Source: Duganella callida (GTDB taxonomy: Bacteria > Pseudomonadota > Gammaproteobacteria > Burkholderiales > Burkholderiaceae_D). Taken from it: DNA of 40,404 nucleotides. This document shows positions 9,236 through 16,693 of the stretch, in pieces. Both the position numbers and the translations under genes were made by a program. The DNA lies in NCBI RefSeq assembly GCF_004614165.1, contig NZ_SPVG01000134.1, positions 1-40,404 of the forward strand. Reading direction: 5' to 3'. Position 1 is the first letter of the stretch. Each line of letters opens with the position of its first letter. A model generated the notes under the pieces. That model saw nothing but the letters and a program-made list of their open reading frames with translations, had not been told where the DNA came from and ran no database searches.

Positions 9236-11137
9236 ATGTTCACTTTGCACAAACTTCAATCCGCGTTGCGGAACACTTATGTCCGCGTGGCCCTGGTCGC
9301 GCTGATGGTCGCGGCCGCCGTGCTGTTCGGCTGGCGCGCCGAGCCGGCGCAGGATAGCGCGCCGGTGCTGCGCACCCAGGACATCGCCCAGATCACCGCG
9401 CTGCCGGCCAAGGCCGGGCAGCTCGAATACCTGCTGATCGCCGCGCCGCAATCGGAGGCGCCGCGCTACATCATCAAGCTGAAGAACGATCCGCGGCTGG
9501 TGGTGGTCAAGGTGCCGGTCAACACCCATGTCAACCTCGAACGTGAAGTTTTGCTGCGCAACAATATCCCGTATGCCATCGCGCGCGAGGATTACCTGGC
9601 CACGCACAAGGCGGTGATGCAGGATGACGACAGCAGCAAGCTGTCCAGCGTGCTCGGCTTCCTGTCGCGCCACGTGCTCGACATCGTGCTGATCGGTCTG
9701 GCCCTGTTCCTGCTGCGCCACGGCCTGCCCGGCGCCGGCCTGAACGCCAGCGTGCTGACCCCGGACCAGCTGAGCGGCAGCATGGACGACCTGATCGGCA
9801 TGGAAGACATCAAGCAGGAAGTGCTGCACCTGGAAGACATGATACGCAACCGTGCCTTGTACAAAGAGCACGACATCGACAAGCCCTTCAACGTCATGCT
9901 GACCGGCCCGGCCGGCACCGGCAAGACCAAGCTGGCCGGCTACCTGGCCAAACGGCTCGACATTCCGCTGATCCAGGCGTCCGGCTCGGCGCTGGAATCG
10001 GGCTACATCGGCGGCGGCTCCAAGGCGCTGCACGCGCTGCACCGCAAGGCTTGCGCGCGCGGCAAGTGCATCATCTTCCTCGACGAAGCGCAAAGCCTGT
10101 TCATGCCGCGCGGCCGCGGCGAAAAGAAATGGGAAGACGACACCGCCAACACCCTGCTGGGCCTGCTCGACGGCGTGCGCAGCGACAAGGGCGCCGGCGT
10201 GATCTGGGTGGTCGCCTCCAACTTCGACGACGCCTCCACGCGCATGGATGAAGCCATGCTGCGCCGCTTCTCGGTCAAGATCAACTTCCGCCTGCCGAAC
10301 AAGGGCGAGCGCCGCGAACTGCTGCATTCCTTCCTGGCGCGCAAGGCCGACGGCTGCGTCGACTGGCAAGACCTGAATCTCGACCACGTGGCCGAGATCA
10401 CCGCCAACCTCAGCCCGGCGCTGCTGCAGACCGTGGTCGAACGCGCCAGCATGCTGTCGATCCAGGAAAAGCAGATCATCAACACCGACCTGATGTTCCG
10501 CGCCTTCGAGCGCGCCACCATCGGCCTGACCGACCGCGCCACCACGGCCGAGAAGACCCGCCAGCGCGAACGCGTCGCGCTGCACGAGCTGGGCCACTTC
10601 TTCATGCAGATCGACCCGTGGCTGCGCCAGGGCATGCCGCTGGCCGAAGTGAAGGAACGCTCGCCGATGCTAAAGATCAGCACCGAGTCGGTGTCCAAGC
10701 TGAACGCGCTGGGCTACGTGCTGTCGGCCTCGGACGACGTGGCGCTGCGCACGCTGGAAGAACTCGAGCGCGACGTGATCCAGCTGTATGGCGGCGTGGC
10801 GGCGGAAGAACTGTTCTACGGCGCGCGCGGCATCTCGGTGGGCAGCCAGAACGACATCGAAAAAGCCACCTCCATGCTGGACCTGATGGTCAACAAGCTG
10901 TCCATGTACTCGCGCTCGAAGATCGACCACAGCCAGTTCAAGGACAAGGAAGCCGACCTCGGCCAGGTGGAAGCCAAGGCGGACGAACTCTACACCTACA
11001 CCCTGCAATCGATCGCCGACTATCGCGAACAGATCGCCGAGCTGAAGGACGTGCTGATGGAACAATACGTGCTGTCCAAGGACGCCATCTTCGCGCTGCT
11101 GGAAAAGCAGACCTTCACCGTGCAGGTTCAGGCATGA
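9236..11137 (+). CDS. Divergent FtsH-like membrane AAA+ zinc protease
   Basis: 633 residues from the ATG at 9236 (E. coli FtsH 644); an in-frame start at 9104 would add 44 low-quality residues. The topology is FtsH-like: membrane segment about 17-37, periplasmic domain, second segment about 140-160, then the cytoplasmic AAA+ and M41-type domains. Walker A is GPAGTGKT (224-231, Lys230) and Walker B IIFLDEAQ. The zinc site HELGH is at 450-454 with Glu451 catalytic, and Asp540 in SQNDIEKAT fits the third ligand, 86 residues after His454 (74 in E. coli FtsH). Deviations: pore loop SGYIGGG, and MLRRF in the second region of homology, where FtsH has LRPGRFDR. It is therefore a side branch, not housekeeping ftsH, and the ftsJ/folP/glmM context is absent. 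Its substrate is unknown. The gene overlaps the convergent AraC gene by 10 bases. Confidence 0.85.
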   Translation: MFTLHKLQSALRNTYVRVALVALMVAAAVLFGWRAEPAQDSAPVLRTQDIAQITALPAKAGQLEYLLIAAPQSEAPRYIIKLKNDPRLVVVKVPVNTHVNLEREVLLRNNIPYAIAREDYLATHKAVMQDDDSSKLSSVLGFLSRHVLDIVLIGLALFLLRHGLPGAGLNASVLTPDQLSGSMDDLIGMEDIKQEVLHLEDMIRNRALYKEHDIDKPFNVMLTGPAGTGKTKLAGYLAKRLDIPLIQASGSALESGYIGGGSKALHALHRKACARGKCIIFLDEAQSLFMPRGRGEKKWEDDTANTLLGLLDGVRSDKGAGVIWVVASNFDDASTRMDEAMLRRFSVKINFRLPNKGERRELLHSFLARKADGCVDWQDLNLDHVAEITANLSPALLQTVVERASMLSIQEKQIINTDLMFRAFERATIGLTDRATTAEKTRQRERVALHELGHFFMQIDPWLRQGMPLAEVKERSPMLKISTESVSKLNALGYVLSASDDVALRTLEELERDVIQLYGGVAAEELFYGARGISVGSQNDIEKATSMLDLMVNKLSMYSRSKIDHSQFKDKEADLGQVEAKADELYTYTLQSIADYREQIAELKDVLMEQYVLSKDAIFALLEKQTFTVQVQA

Positions 11138-11979
11138 CGATGCTGCCCCGGCGCCACCCCGAACAGGCGGCGGTACTCGCGGCTGAACTGCGATGGACTG
11201 CCGTAGCCCACCGCGAAGCCGACGGCCGCCACATCCTGCGACGAACTCAGCAGCAGAGCGCGCGCCTGCTGCAGACGTATCTGCTTCTGAAACTGAATCG
11301 GACTCAGCGCCGTGATGCGGCGGAAGTGGCGGTGAAATGACGTCGCGCTCATGCCCACCCGGTCCGCCAGCGCCCCGATGTGGAAGGTCTCGGCATGGTG
11401 CTCGCGGATCCAGCGGATCGCGCGGCTGATCTGCGCCATGCTGCTGTCGGCCAGTCCCAGCTGGCTGACCATGGCGCCCTGCGGACCGTTGATCAGGCGC
11501 CAGTAGATTTCGCGCTCGATGGCCGGCGCCAGTACCGGCAGATCGTGCGGCCGCTCCAGCAGGCGCAGCAGCCGCAGCACCGCTTCCAGTAACTCCGCCG
11601 GCGCATCGCTGACGGCCAGGCCGGGCGCGTCCACGGGGTGTGCCGCGCGCGGCGCGCCCGTCTCCAGCAGCAGCGCCGTGATCACTTCCGGCTTCAGCGC
11701 CAGGCTGACGCCCAGGAACGGCGCGGCCGACACGTGGCCGCTGACCGGCAGATCGACCGCCGCGATCAGATACTGTCCCGCCCCATAATCGACGCTCTGC
11801 CCGCCCAGCAGCAGCCGCTTGGCGCCGCGCGCCACCAGCGAGAACACCGGCTCCGTCACATACGCGGCCAGCGGCGTCGCCTGCGACGCCGACGCCACCA
11901 CCAGCCCCGGCAGCGGACGCGCGATGCGCTCCGGTCCGGCGTGACGGGCGATCAAGGTTTGCAGTTCTGTCAGGTCCAT
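11128..11979 (-). CDS. AraC-family transcriptional regulator (AraC_N type)
   Basis: 283 residues from the ATG at 11979 (MDLTELQTL); a longer in-frame start at 12018 is possible but would add a poor 13-residue leader. The N-terminal ligand or cupin-like domain (about 25-160, AraC_N type as in YqhC relatives) includes VFSLVARGAKRLLLGGQSVDYGAGQYL. The C-terminal pair of helix-turn-helix motifs covers about 175-280: MAQISRAIRWIREHH, LADRVGMSATSFHRHFRRITALSPIQFQKQIRL and VGYGSPSQFSREYRRLFG. It is divergent from the alpha/beta hydrolase at 12081, its most likely target; a spaced direct repeat lies between the two genes. Confidence 0.92.
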   Translation of the reverse strand: MDLTELQTLIARHAGPERIARPLPGLVVASASQATPLAAYVTEPVFSLVARGAKRLLLGGQSVDYGAGQYLIAAVDLPVSGHVSAAPFLGVSLALKPEVITALLLETGAPRAAHPVDAPGLAVSDAPAELLEAVLRLLRLLERPHDLPVLAPAIEREIYWRLINGPQGAMVSQLGLADSSMAQISRAIRWIREHHAETFHIGALADRVGMSATSFHRHFRRITALSPIQFQKQIRLQQARALLLSSSQDVAAVGFAVGYGSPSQFSREYRRLFGVAPGQHRHA

Positions 11980-12005
11980 GATTGGTCGGATTATGCATGA
12001 ATCTG

Positions 12006-12061
12006 GCGGTATCGGCATACCTCGTCCGGACGGTGCCGGTGTCCAATAGCGGTATCGACAT
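12006..12061. repeat. Direct repeat GCGGTATCGRCAT, candidate AraC operator
   Basis: GCGGTATCGGCAT at 12006-12018 and GCGGTATCGACAT at 12049-12061 match at 12 of 13 positions, start to start 43 bp (about four helical turns). They lie between the divergent AraC and hydrolase genes. AraC-family proteins commonly bind direct repeats on one helix face. Binding here is inference. Confidence 0.4.
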
Positions 12062-12080
12062 TCCGTTCAAGGAGCATGCC

Positions 12081-12995
12081 ATGCAAGCCATCACCTTTCC
12101 CAGCAACGGCCTGACACTCGCCGGCCACCTCTACCTGCCGGCCGGCGACGGCCCGCATCCGGCCATCGTGGTCGGTCATCCGGGCAGCGCGGTCAAGGAA
12201 CAAAGCGCCGGACTGTACGCGCAGCGTCTGGCGGCGCAGGGCTTCATCACGCTCGCCTACGACGCCGCCTACCAGGGCGAGAGCGCTGGCCAGCCGCGCG
12301 GCCTGGAAGACCCGGCCCAGCGCGTGGAAGACATCAAGGCGGCGGTCTCGTACCTGAGCGCGCGGGCGGACGTGAATGCGCAGCGCATCGGCGTGCTGGG
12401 CATCTGCGCGTCCGGCGGCTACGTGCTGGCGGCGGCGGCCGGCGACCCGCGCATCGCCGCGGTGGCGACCGTGGCCGCCGTCGATGTCGGCCGCAACATC
12501 GCGCACGGCGCCAACGGTAAACAGGACCCGGCGGTGCTGCCATCGCTGCTGGCCGCTTCGGCGGCCGCGCGCAGCGCCGAGGCACGCGGCGAGGGAGTGG
12601 GTTACTTCCCCATCTTCCCGGCCGACGAAGCACAGGCCCGCGCTGGCGACCTGCATCTGTACGAAGGATGGGAATATTACTGCACGCCGCGCGGCGAACA
12701 TCCGCGCGCGCGCAAGACGCTGACCTGGAGCAGCGTGGACCGCATCGCCGGCTTCGACGCGTTCCGCTTCATCGACCGCATCGCCCCGCGTCCGCTGCTG
12801 ATGATCACCGCCAGCGAAGCCGTCACCGCGTGGATGACCGAAGAAGCCATCGAACGCGCGCGACAGCCGAAAGAACTGTTCCGCATCGATGGCGCCACCC
12901 ACGTCGAACTCTATGACAAGGAACCGCACGTCAGCACCGCCGTGGCCCGGCTGGCGGAGTTCTACGCGCAGAATCTCAGCCGCGAAACAGAATGA
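12081..12995 (+). CDS. Alpha/beta hydrolase (dienelactone-hydrolase/YcjY-like)
   Basis: 304 residues. The start at 12081 is fixed by AAGGAG at 12069-12074. It is a serine/cysteine hydrolase fold: strand VGHPGSAVKEQS (oxyanion region), nucleophile elbow LGICASGGY, where Cys takes the position of the usual Ser, and a late strand LLMITASEAVTAWM followed by the His loop GATHVELYD. The Cys elbow resembles dienelactone hydrolases and the YcjY-type group, but no substrate can be assigned. There is no signal peptide, so it is cytoplasmic. It is controlled probably by the divergent AraC protein. Its last 20 bases overlap a frame-split micro-gene on the other strand. Confidence 0.85.
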   Translation: MQAITFPSNGLTLAGHLYLPAGDGPHPAIVVGHPGSAVKEQSAGLYAQRLAAQGFITLAYDAAYQGESAGQPRGLEDPAQRVEDIKAAVSYLSARADVNAQRIGVLGICASGGYVLAAAAGDPRIAAVATVAAVDVGRNIAHGANGKQDPAVLPSLLAASAAARSAEARGEGVGYFPIFPADEAQARAGDLHLYEGWEYYCTPRGEHPRARKTLTWSSVDRIAGFDAFRFIDRIAPRPLLMITASEAVTAWMTEEAIERARQPKELFRIDGATHVELYDKEPHVSTAVARLAEFYAQNLSRETE

Positions 12996-13114
12996 GCACG
13001 TACAGGCCGCCAATCAGTATCAGCTGGATGCGTCAACCGCCGCTCAACAGAAGCGAGTCGCTCATGCAACTGGGCGACACTTTCCTCCAGTTTATCAACA
13101 CGGGCACCTCTCAC
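12976..13114 (-). pseudogene. Frame-split micro-gene: coiled coil then membrane segment
   Basis: Directly after the KimA-like permease, on the same strand, a GTG (13114-13112) overlaps its TGA as GTGA. The frame encodes a short heptad-like helix, VDKLEESVAQLHERLASVER, then runs out without a membrane segment. In the +1 frame, immediately after this helix, 18 codons read RIQLILIGGLYVLILFRG and stop at 12978-12976; this is a good single membrane span with a positive C-terminus. The second frame has an in-frame TGA (13035-13033) just before it and no start, except an ATG that would hit that TGA. The simplest reading is one small coiled-coil/membrane protein of about 45-50 residues broken by a 1-base frameshift near 13033-13036. 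Sequencing error, decay or programmed frameshifting cannot be separated here. Confidence 0.4.
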
Positions 13115-15072
13115 ACCTTCATCGGCAGGATCACCATCTGCAAACCCTCGAGGTGCAAACGGCGTTGTGCGGCCAGCGCCGCCTGGTTGTGCAGCAGCCG
13201 CGTGAACCAGTTATCCGATGCGAAGATCAGCTTGCTCGTGAAGAAAATCGAATGCGGAAACTCGCGATTGATCTCCTCGCACAAGCGCGTCACCTCCTCC
13301 ACCGCATCGGTGCCGAAACCCAGATACGACGATGCCGCCATGCCGTGGCTGTGGCAGAAATCGACAAAGAACTCCAGCGTCTCCGCCGCCTCCGCGCGCA
13401 TCTGCTCCATTGCGCCCTCGCCGCCATAAGCGTGCGAATCCACCGTGCGTGCATTCACGAACAGGAAGTTCTTGAAGTGACCGGGGAACATGCGCTGCAC
13501 CCACAACAAGGCGTGCAGCCCGCCGCCGCGCGAATTCCCGACGATGAACACCGCCGTCTGTTCCTCCGGGTCCGGCTCCACCGGTTCCGTATTCGCGCCA
13601 AACGGCTGCGACGCGAACACCTCGTCCACCGAATGAATCGCCTGCTTGGTCTGACGGTAGTGATTGCGGATGTAAATGCACAGCGCCGCGATGGCGACGA
13701 TGATCACCGCCGTCGCCCAGCCGCCATCGGCAAAGCGCTCCACCAGCAGCACCGCCAGAATACCGGCACAAATCACAAAGCCCAGCGCCGACAGCAGCCA
13801 GCGCCGCTTCCAGCGCGTACCCTTGCCGCGATTGCGCGACCAGTACAGCACCAGTCCGAACAGCGAAATTGCAAACGTCAGGAACACGGAAATCGAATAC
13901 AGCACCACCAGCAGGGTCACGCTGCCGCCGGTCCACCACAGGATGGCCAGCGCCGCGACACCCATCACCAGAATACCGTTCTGCGTCACCAGCCGCGTCG
14001 ACAGATAGCGGAACTTGTGCGGCACCCACGAATCCGCCGCCATGTTCGACAGCACCGACGGACCGCCGAGAAAACCGGTATTCGCCGCCACGAACAACAG
14101 CCCCGCTTCGAAGGCCAGCACCACCACCAGCAAAGCCTGATTCGTCACCTCTCCGCCCAGCCCCATGCTGGCGATGATGGTCTTGAAGGTCGAGGCATTG
14201 AGCGTCTCGCCGGCCACCGGCTGCGCATCCCACAGCAGATACAGCAGAATGATGCCGCCCGCCGTGAAGGCCAGCGACAAGGCCATGTACAGCATGGTCA
14301 CCTTGCCGGTGCGCACACGCGGCTCGGCCAGCAGATTGACGTTGTTCGACACCGCCTCCAGGCCGGTGTACGTGCCGCCGCCCTGCGAATACGCCAGCAG
14401 CAGCATGCCCGCCACGCCGGCCCAGCCGATATGGCTGGCGAGGTTGGAGGTCTCCGCCATCGTGTTAGGGATCAGTTCTGGCAAATGCGAGGCGTGGGCG
14501 AAAATGCCGTAAACGATTAATACCAAATGCGTGGCCACGAAGCCGAGGAAGATCGGCAGCAGGATCTGAATCGCCTCCTTCAGCCCTCGCAGATTCATCA
14601 CGATCAGCAGCGCGATGAAGAACATCTCGGCCCACAGCTTGTACGGCTGGAAGCCCAGCGGCAAAAAGGACGCCAGCGCATCGACGCCGGAGGCGATGGA
14701 AATCGCAATCGTCAGCACATAATCGAGTATCAGAGCGCAGCCCGAAATCAGCCCCATATACGGCCCCACCAGCTTGGTCGCCACGCGATAACCGCCGCCG
14801 CCGGTGGGGAACAATTCGATCACCTGATTGTAGGCCAGCGCGATGATGAACACCGTCACCGCAGTAGCGATGGCCATGTACAGGCCCAGATGGGTATGGC
14901 CGCCCAGTGCGCGGAAGGTTTCTTCGGGTCCGTAGGCGGAGGAAGACAGGCCGTCGGCGCCCAAGCCGACCCAGGCCAGAAAGGCCACCAGCGCCATCGA
15001 ATGGCGGGTCTCGCTCTTCATCGGATCGAGCGGCTTGCCCAGGATAATTTCGCGGATCTTATTGTTTTTCAC
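13111..15072 (-). CDS. APC-superfamily permease, KimA/YdaO-like (putative K+ importer)
   Basis: 653 residues from a GTG at 15072 (KNNKIREIILGKPLDP); a TTG at 15117 gives a longer form, and neither start has a clear ribosome-binding site. About twelve membrane segments lie between 35 and 480. The first carries VGLGADGLSSSAYGPEETF, the hallmark of the KimA/amino-acid-permease-like group, followed by FPTGGGGYRVATKLVG. A cytosolic alpha/beta domain of about 150 residues follows (FIVGNSRGGGLHALLWVQ), as in KimA, where it binds a nucleotide. KimA imports potassium with protons; an amino-acid substrate remains possible. No c-di-AMP riboswitch-like leader is recognised upstream. Confidence 0.8.
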   Translation of the reverse strand: MKNNKIREIILGKPLDPMKSETRHSMALVAFLAWVGLGADGLSSSAYGPEETFRALGGHTHLGLYMAIATAVTVFIIALAYNQVIELFPTGGGGYRVATKLVGPYMGLISGCALILDYVLTIAISIASGVDALASFLPLGFQPYKLWAEMFFIALLIVMNLRGLKEAIQILLPIFLGFVATHLVLIVYGIFAHASHLPELIPNTMAETSNLASHIGWAGVAGMLLLAYSQGGGTYTGLEAVSNNVNLLAEPRVRTGKVTMLYMALSLAFTAGGIILLYLLWDAQPVAGETLNASTFKTIIASMGLGGEVTNQALLVVVLAFEAGLLFVAANTGFLGGPSVLSNMAADSWVPHKFRYLSTRLVTQNGILVMGVAALAILWWTGGSVTLLVVLYSISVFLTFAISLFGLVLYWSRNRGKGTRWKRRWLLSALGFVICAGILAVLLVERFADGGWATAVIIVAIAALCIYIRNHYRQTKQAIHSVDEVFASQPFGANTEPVEPDPEEQTAVFIVGNSRGGGLHALLWVQRMFPGHFKNFLFVNARTVDSHAYGGEGAMEQMRAEAAETLEFFVDFCHSHGMAASSYLGFGTDAVEEVTRLCEEINREFPHSIFFTSKLIFASDNWFTRLLHNQAALAAQRRLHLEGLQMVILPMKV

Positions 15073-15179
15073 GTGTCTCGGCGCCGGCGGGACCGGCTTA
15101 GTCTGGCGATAAACCAAATCATACCCGCTACCCGCCGCCAGAAAAACTTGTTAATTTGCAAAAGTAGTTGGGAACACGC

Positions 15180-15208
15180 TTGCGGCAGGGGTGTAAATGG
15201 GTGATAAT
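15180..15208 (+). promoter_or_regulatory. Promoter of tRNA-Leu
   Basis: TTGCGG (15180-15185), a 17-base spacer and GATAAT (15203-15208), followed by a GC-rich discriminator GCGGG, as is common for stable-RNA promoters under stringent control. The start is expected near 15215, 15 bases before the mature 5' end. Confidence 0.7.
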
Positions 15209-15229
15209 GCGGGTCGCATTGCTACACCT

Positions 15230-15314
15230 GCCTCGGTGGTGGAATTGGTAGACGCAGCGGACTCAAAATCCGCCGCCGCAAGGCGTGCCGGTTCGATTCC
15301 GGCCCGGGGCACCA
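15230..15314 (+). tRNA. tRNA-Leu (anticodon CAA)
   Basis: 85 bases including encoded CCA. The acceptor stem is GCCTCGG/CCGGGGC with one T-G pair. The D loop has GGTAGAC. The anticodon stem GCGGA/TCCGC holds loop CTCAAAA with CAA at positions 34-36, reading UUG codons. The long variable arm (CGCCGCAAGGCG region) is typical of class II tRNA-Leu. The T arm is GCCGG-TTCGATT-CCGGC. The discriminator is A. The lower-GC island starts just beyond it. Confidence 0.97.
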
Positions 15315-15348
15315 ACAGGTTGTATTAAGCAGTCTAAACGAATCCAAG

Positions 15349-15381
15349 AAACCCGCTCCCTCATAGGGCAGCGGGTTTTTT
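15349..15381 (+). terminator. Intrinsic terminator after tRNA-Leu
   Basis: AAACCCGCT (15349-15357) pairs with AGCGGGTTT (15370-15378), followed by further T to 15381. It lies 35 bases after the tRNA CCA end. The region 15382-15441 beyond it shows no gene. Confidence 0.85.
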
Positions 15382-15441
15382 CTTGTCCAGAGTTTCGCGA
15401 CCCTCATGTCTCGCAAGTAGCGGCGTTCTCGCAAAAGCAGG

Positions 15442-15906
15442 CTACTCGCATAAGATGCCGATTTCGTTTTCCCCTGCATGCCGCCCTTTTTTATACTTGA
15501 ACGTGCAGACTTTGACGTCATCCGCGATCCGCTTTGCCAACGTAATCTGGTCCGACTCGCCATAGGTGCATGCGAGCCATTTCCCTTCAGAAAATTTTCC
15601 GTCGAGTTGATAGATATAGGTCAAATTGGGTTTCTTCCCCGTTTCCTTGTAGTCAGCCAGTTCGCCGAGGTGCTCAGGAGGACCGTTCATGGGTGCAGCC
15701 CCATGCAGGTACAACGGCGAACCCACAAAGGAAGTCCAGCCTTTCGGCGTCTCTATAAGCTTCACCGAGTTTTCTGGGATGGAGGCAGGGCACTCAAGAA
15801 GAGGTGCAGCAGTGCTGCACGTCGTGTACAGGACCAACACGGCGGCCGCTGACCAATTCACACGTAGCGGCGGCGTTGACAAGCCAAGCGTAAGCGTATG
15901 TTTCAT
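15442..15906 (-). CDS. Exported STY0301-like protein, putative immunity partner
   Basis: 154 residues with an N-terminal hydrophobic export signal (about 17-35, ending near STAA). The mature part resembles the STY0301 family as I remember it: an early ECP, PKGW, SPLYLHGAAPMNGPPE, then LTYIYQLDGKFSEGKWLACTY and a closing VCTFKYKKG...ILCE. Four cysteines (ECP, LACTY, KVCTF, ILCE) could form two disulfides, consistent with a periplasmic protein. The start is preceded by AAGGA, which overlaps the stop region of the upstream amidase gene; the gap is 9 bases, so translation is probably coupled. Directly downstream of an amidase effector, an exported small protein is the expected place for immunity. 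That role is inference. About half of sampled bases are A/T (15721-15780 is 50% GC by hand count). Confidence 0.75.
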   Translation of the reverse strand: MKHTLTLGLSTPPLRVNWSAAAVLVLYTTCSTAAPLLECPASIPENSVKLIETPKGWTSFVGSPLYLHGAAPMNGPPEHLGELADYKETGKKPNLTYIYQLDGKFSEGKWLACTYGESDQITLAKRIADDVKVCTFKYKKGRHAGENEIGILCE

Positions 15907-15915
15907 TTTTCGTCC

Positions 15916-16302
15916 TTATTCGATGACAAAGAACGCATCCGCATTATCGCTGGCGTGAATGTAATTGCCCCTTTTGTCCTTACCCTGCGCTTTAATAAAA
16001 CGCACGGAAATTTCGGTCTTCTTTTCCGACTTCCATTGGTCCGCAATGTAAATGCCGTCTATACCCTGCTTTACATAAAGCGCGGCATGGTTGCCATGAC
16101 GATGGCTCGGATAACGTCCATTTACGAAGGTGGCAATGGCTGTGCCCGGCTTCAGCATAGTGTTGCCCAACACAGCATCCCCTTGTCGCCAATGAGGCGT
16201 TGTCGGCGCGCCAGCATATTGTTGGACGAGTGCTACGCATTGGCGACTACCGACCACCGGCTGGCCTTTCAGTTCTGAGGCTTTGGGATAAACGTAAGAC
16301 AT
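15916..16302 (-). CDS. BPSL0067-family protein, Tae2-like peptidoglycan amidase (putative T6SS effector)
   Basis: 128 residues with no signal peptide, as expected for a protein delivered by a secretion machine. It has an NlpC/P60-like papain fold: catalytic Cys22 in SRQCVALVQ at the start of a helix, His72 in HGNHAALYV on a strand, and Asp88 in IYIADQW as the likely third residue. This order matches the BPSL0067 family, which I believe corresponds to Tae2-type type VI amidase effectors cleaving peptide stems in the periplasm of rivals; that link is from memory. AAGGAG lies at the right distance before the ATG at 16302. It is followed after 9 bases by the exported putative immunity gene. No T6SS structural gene is in the window. 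GC at 15901-16020 is about 43% by hand count, against clearly higher values in neighbours. Confidence 0.78.
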   Translation of the reverse strand: MSYVYPKASELKGQPVVGSRQCVALVQQYAGAPTTPHWRQGDAVLGNTMLKPGTAIATFVNGRYPSHRHGNHAALYVKQGIDGIYIADQWKSEKKTEISVRFIKAQGKDKRGNYIHASDNADAFFVIE

Positions 16303-16383
16303 CTAGGTCTCCTTGACGGCTTCGAAATCGACCTAGCATACGTTTTGGAGGGCTATCGGCTTTTGAACAGAAGCAAACTTTGG

Positions 16384-16399
16384 CTTGACATGAGTCAAG
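16384..16399. repeat. Small inverted repeat upstream of the amidase gene
   Basis: CTTGAC-ATGA-GTCAAG, 6-bp arms, in the 114-base gap between the small unknown gene and the amidase gene. On the minus strand it presents a TTGACT hexamer, so it may mark an operator or a -35 region; a TATGCT lies closer to the amidase start. No further gene is seen in this gap. Confidence 0.3.
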
Positions 16400-16416
16400 C
16401 ACTGCTGAGATTAGTT

Positions 16417-16656
16417 CTATTGCTTGAAATCTTGCTCTCGCGGGCTCACGGCGTGGATATAGTCTGGCGCGACGCCGCTTGGCGCTCTGCTGCGCCGCGC
16501 CTTGGGATAAGCAAGCACGCGGGCGATGGAAGCGCGCGGCACGTCGTACGCCTGCATATACGCCCAGCCGATGGCGCTGCCCTGCGCGTCCCCCAGCCGG
16601 ATGCCGTGTTCGACGACGGCACTCAGCATCGCATTCGTTCGCAGATCTTGTTCCAT
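16417..16656 (-). CDS. Small protein of unknown function
   Basis: 79 residues. Start choice: the ATG at 16662 sits directly against GGGAGG with no spacing, while the ATG at 16656 has GGAGG six bases upstream, so MEQDLRTNAML is taken as the N-terminus. The protein looks mostly helical: an N-terminal helix with MLSAVVEHGIRLGDAQGSA, then WAYMQAYDVPRASIARVLAYPKARR, and a charged tail. The middle could be a small helix-turn-helix-like element, but that is weak. There is no signal peptide. It is upstream of the amidase pair on the same strand with a 114-base gap, so it may be separately transcribed. I do not recognise the family. Confidence 0.6.
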   Translation of the reverse strand: MEQDLRTNAMLSAVVEHGIRLGDAQGSAIGWAYMQAYDVPRASIARVLAYPKARRSRAPSGVAPDYIHAVSPREQDFKQ

Positions 16657-16677
16657 GCTCATCCTCCCTCATTATGC

Positions 16678-16693
16678 TGTGCAAGTTAGCACA
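16678..16693. promoter_or_regulatory. Dyad TGTGC-N6-GCACA upstream of the small unknown gene
   Basis: The dyad adjoins a minus-strand CATAAT (-10-like, plus-strand ATTATG 16671-16676) and would overlap the spacer of that promoter, a position suited to a repressor site. No regulator is assigned. The rest of 16694-16802 holds a plus-strand CATAAT at 16761-16766 that may serve the lyase gene, without a clear -35. Confidence 0.3.

Noticed and set aside
15222-15563. Minus-strand open frame through tRNA-Leu
   Set aside because: It contains the GPESNRHALRRRILSPLRLP-type peptide that arises by translating tRNA-Leu genes backwards; a known spurious product.
16247-16684. 145-codon open frame overlapping the small unknown gene
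   Set aside because: It is Arg-rich and in another frame; the 79-codon frame has a properly spaced GGAGG and better composition.
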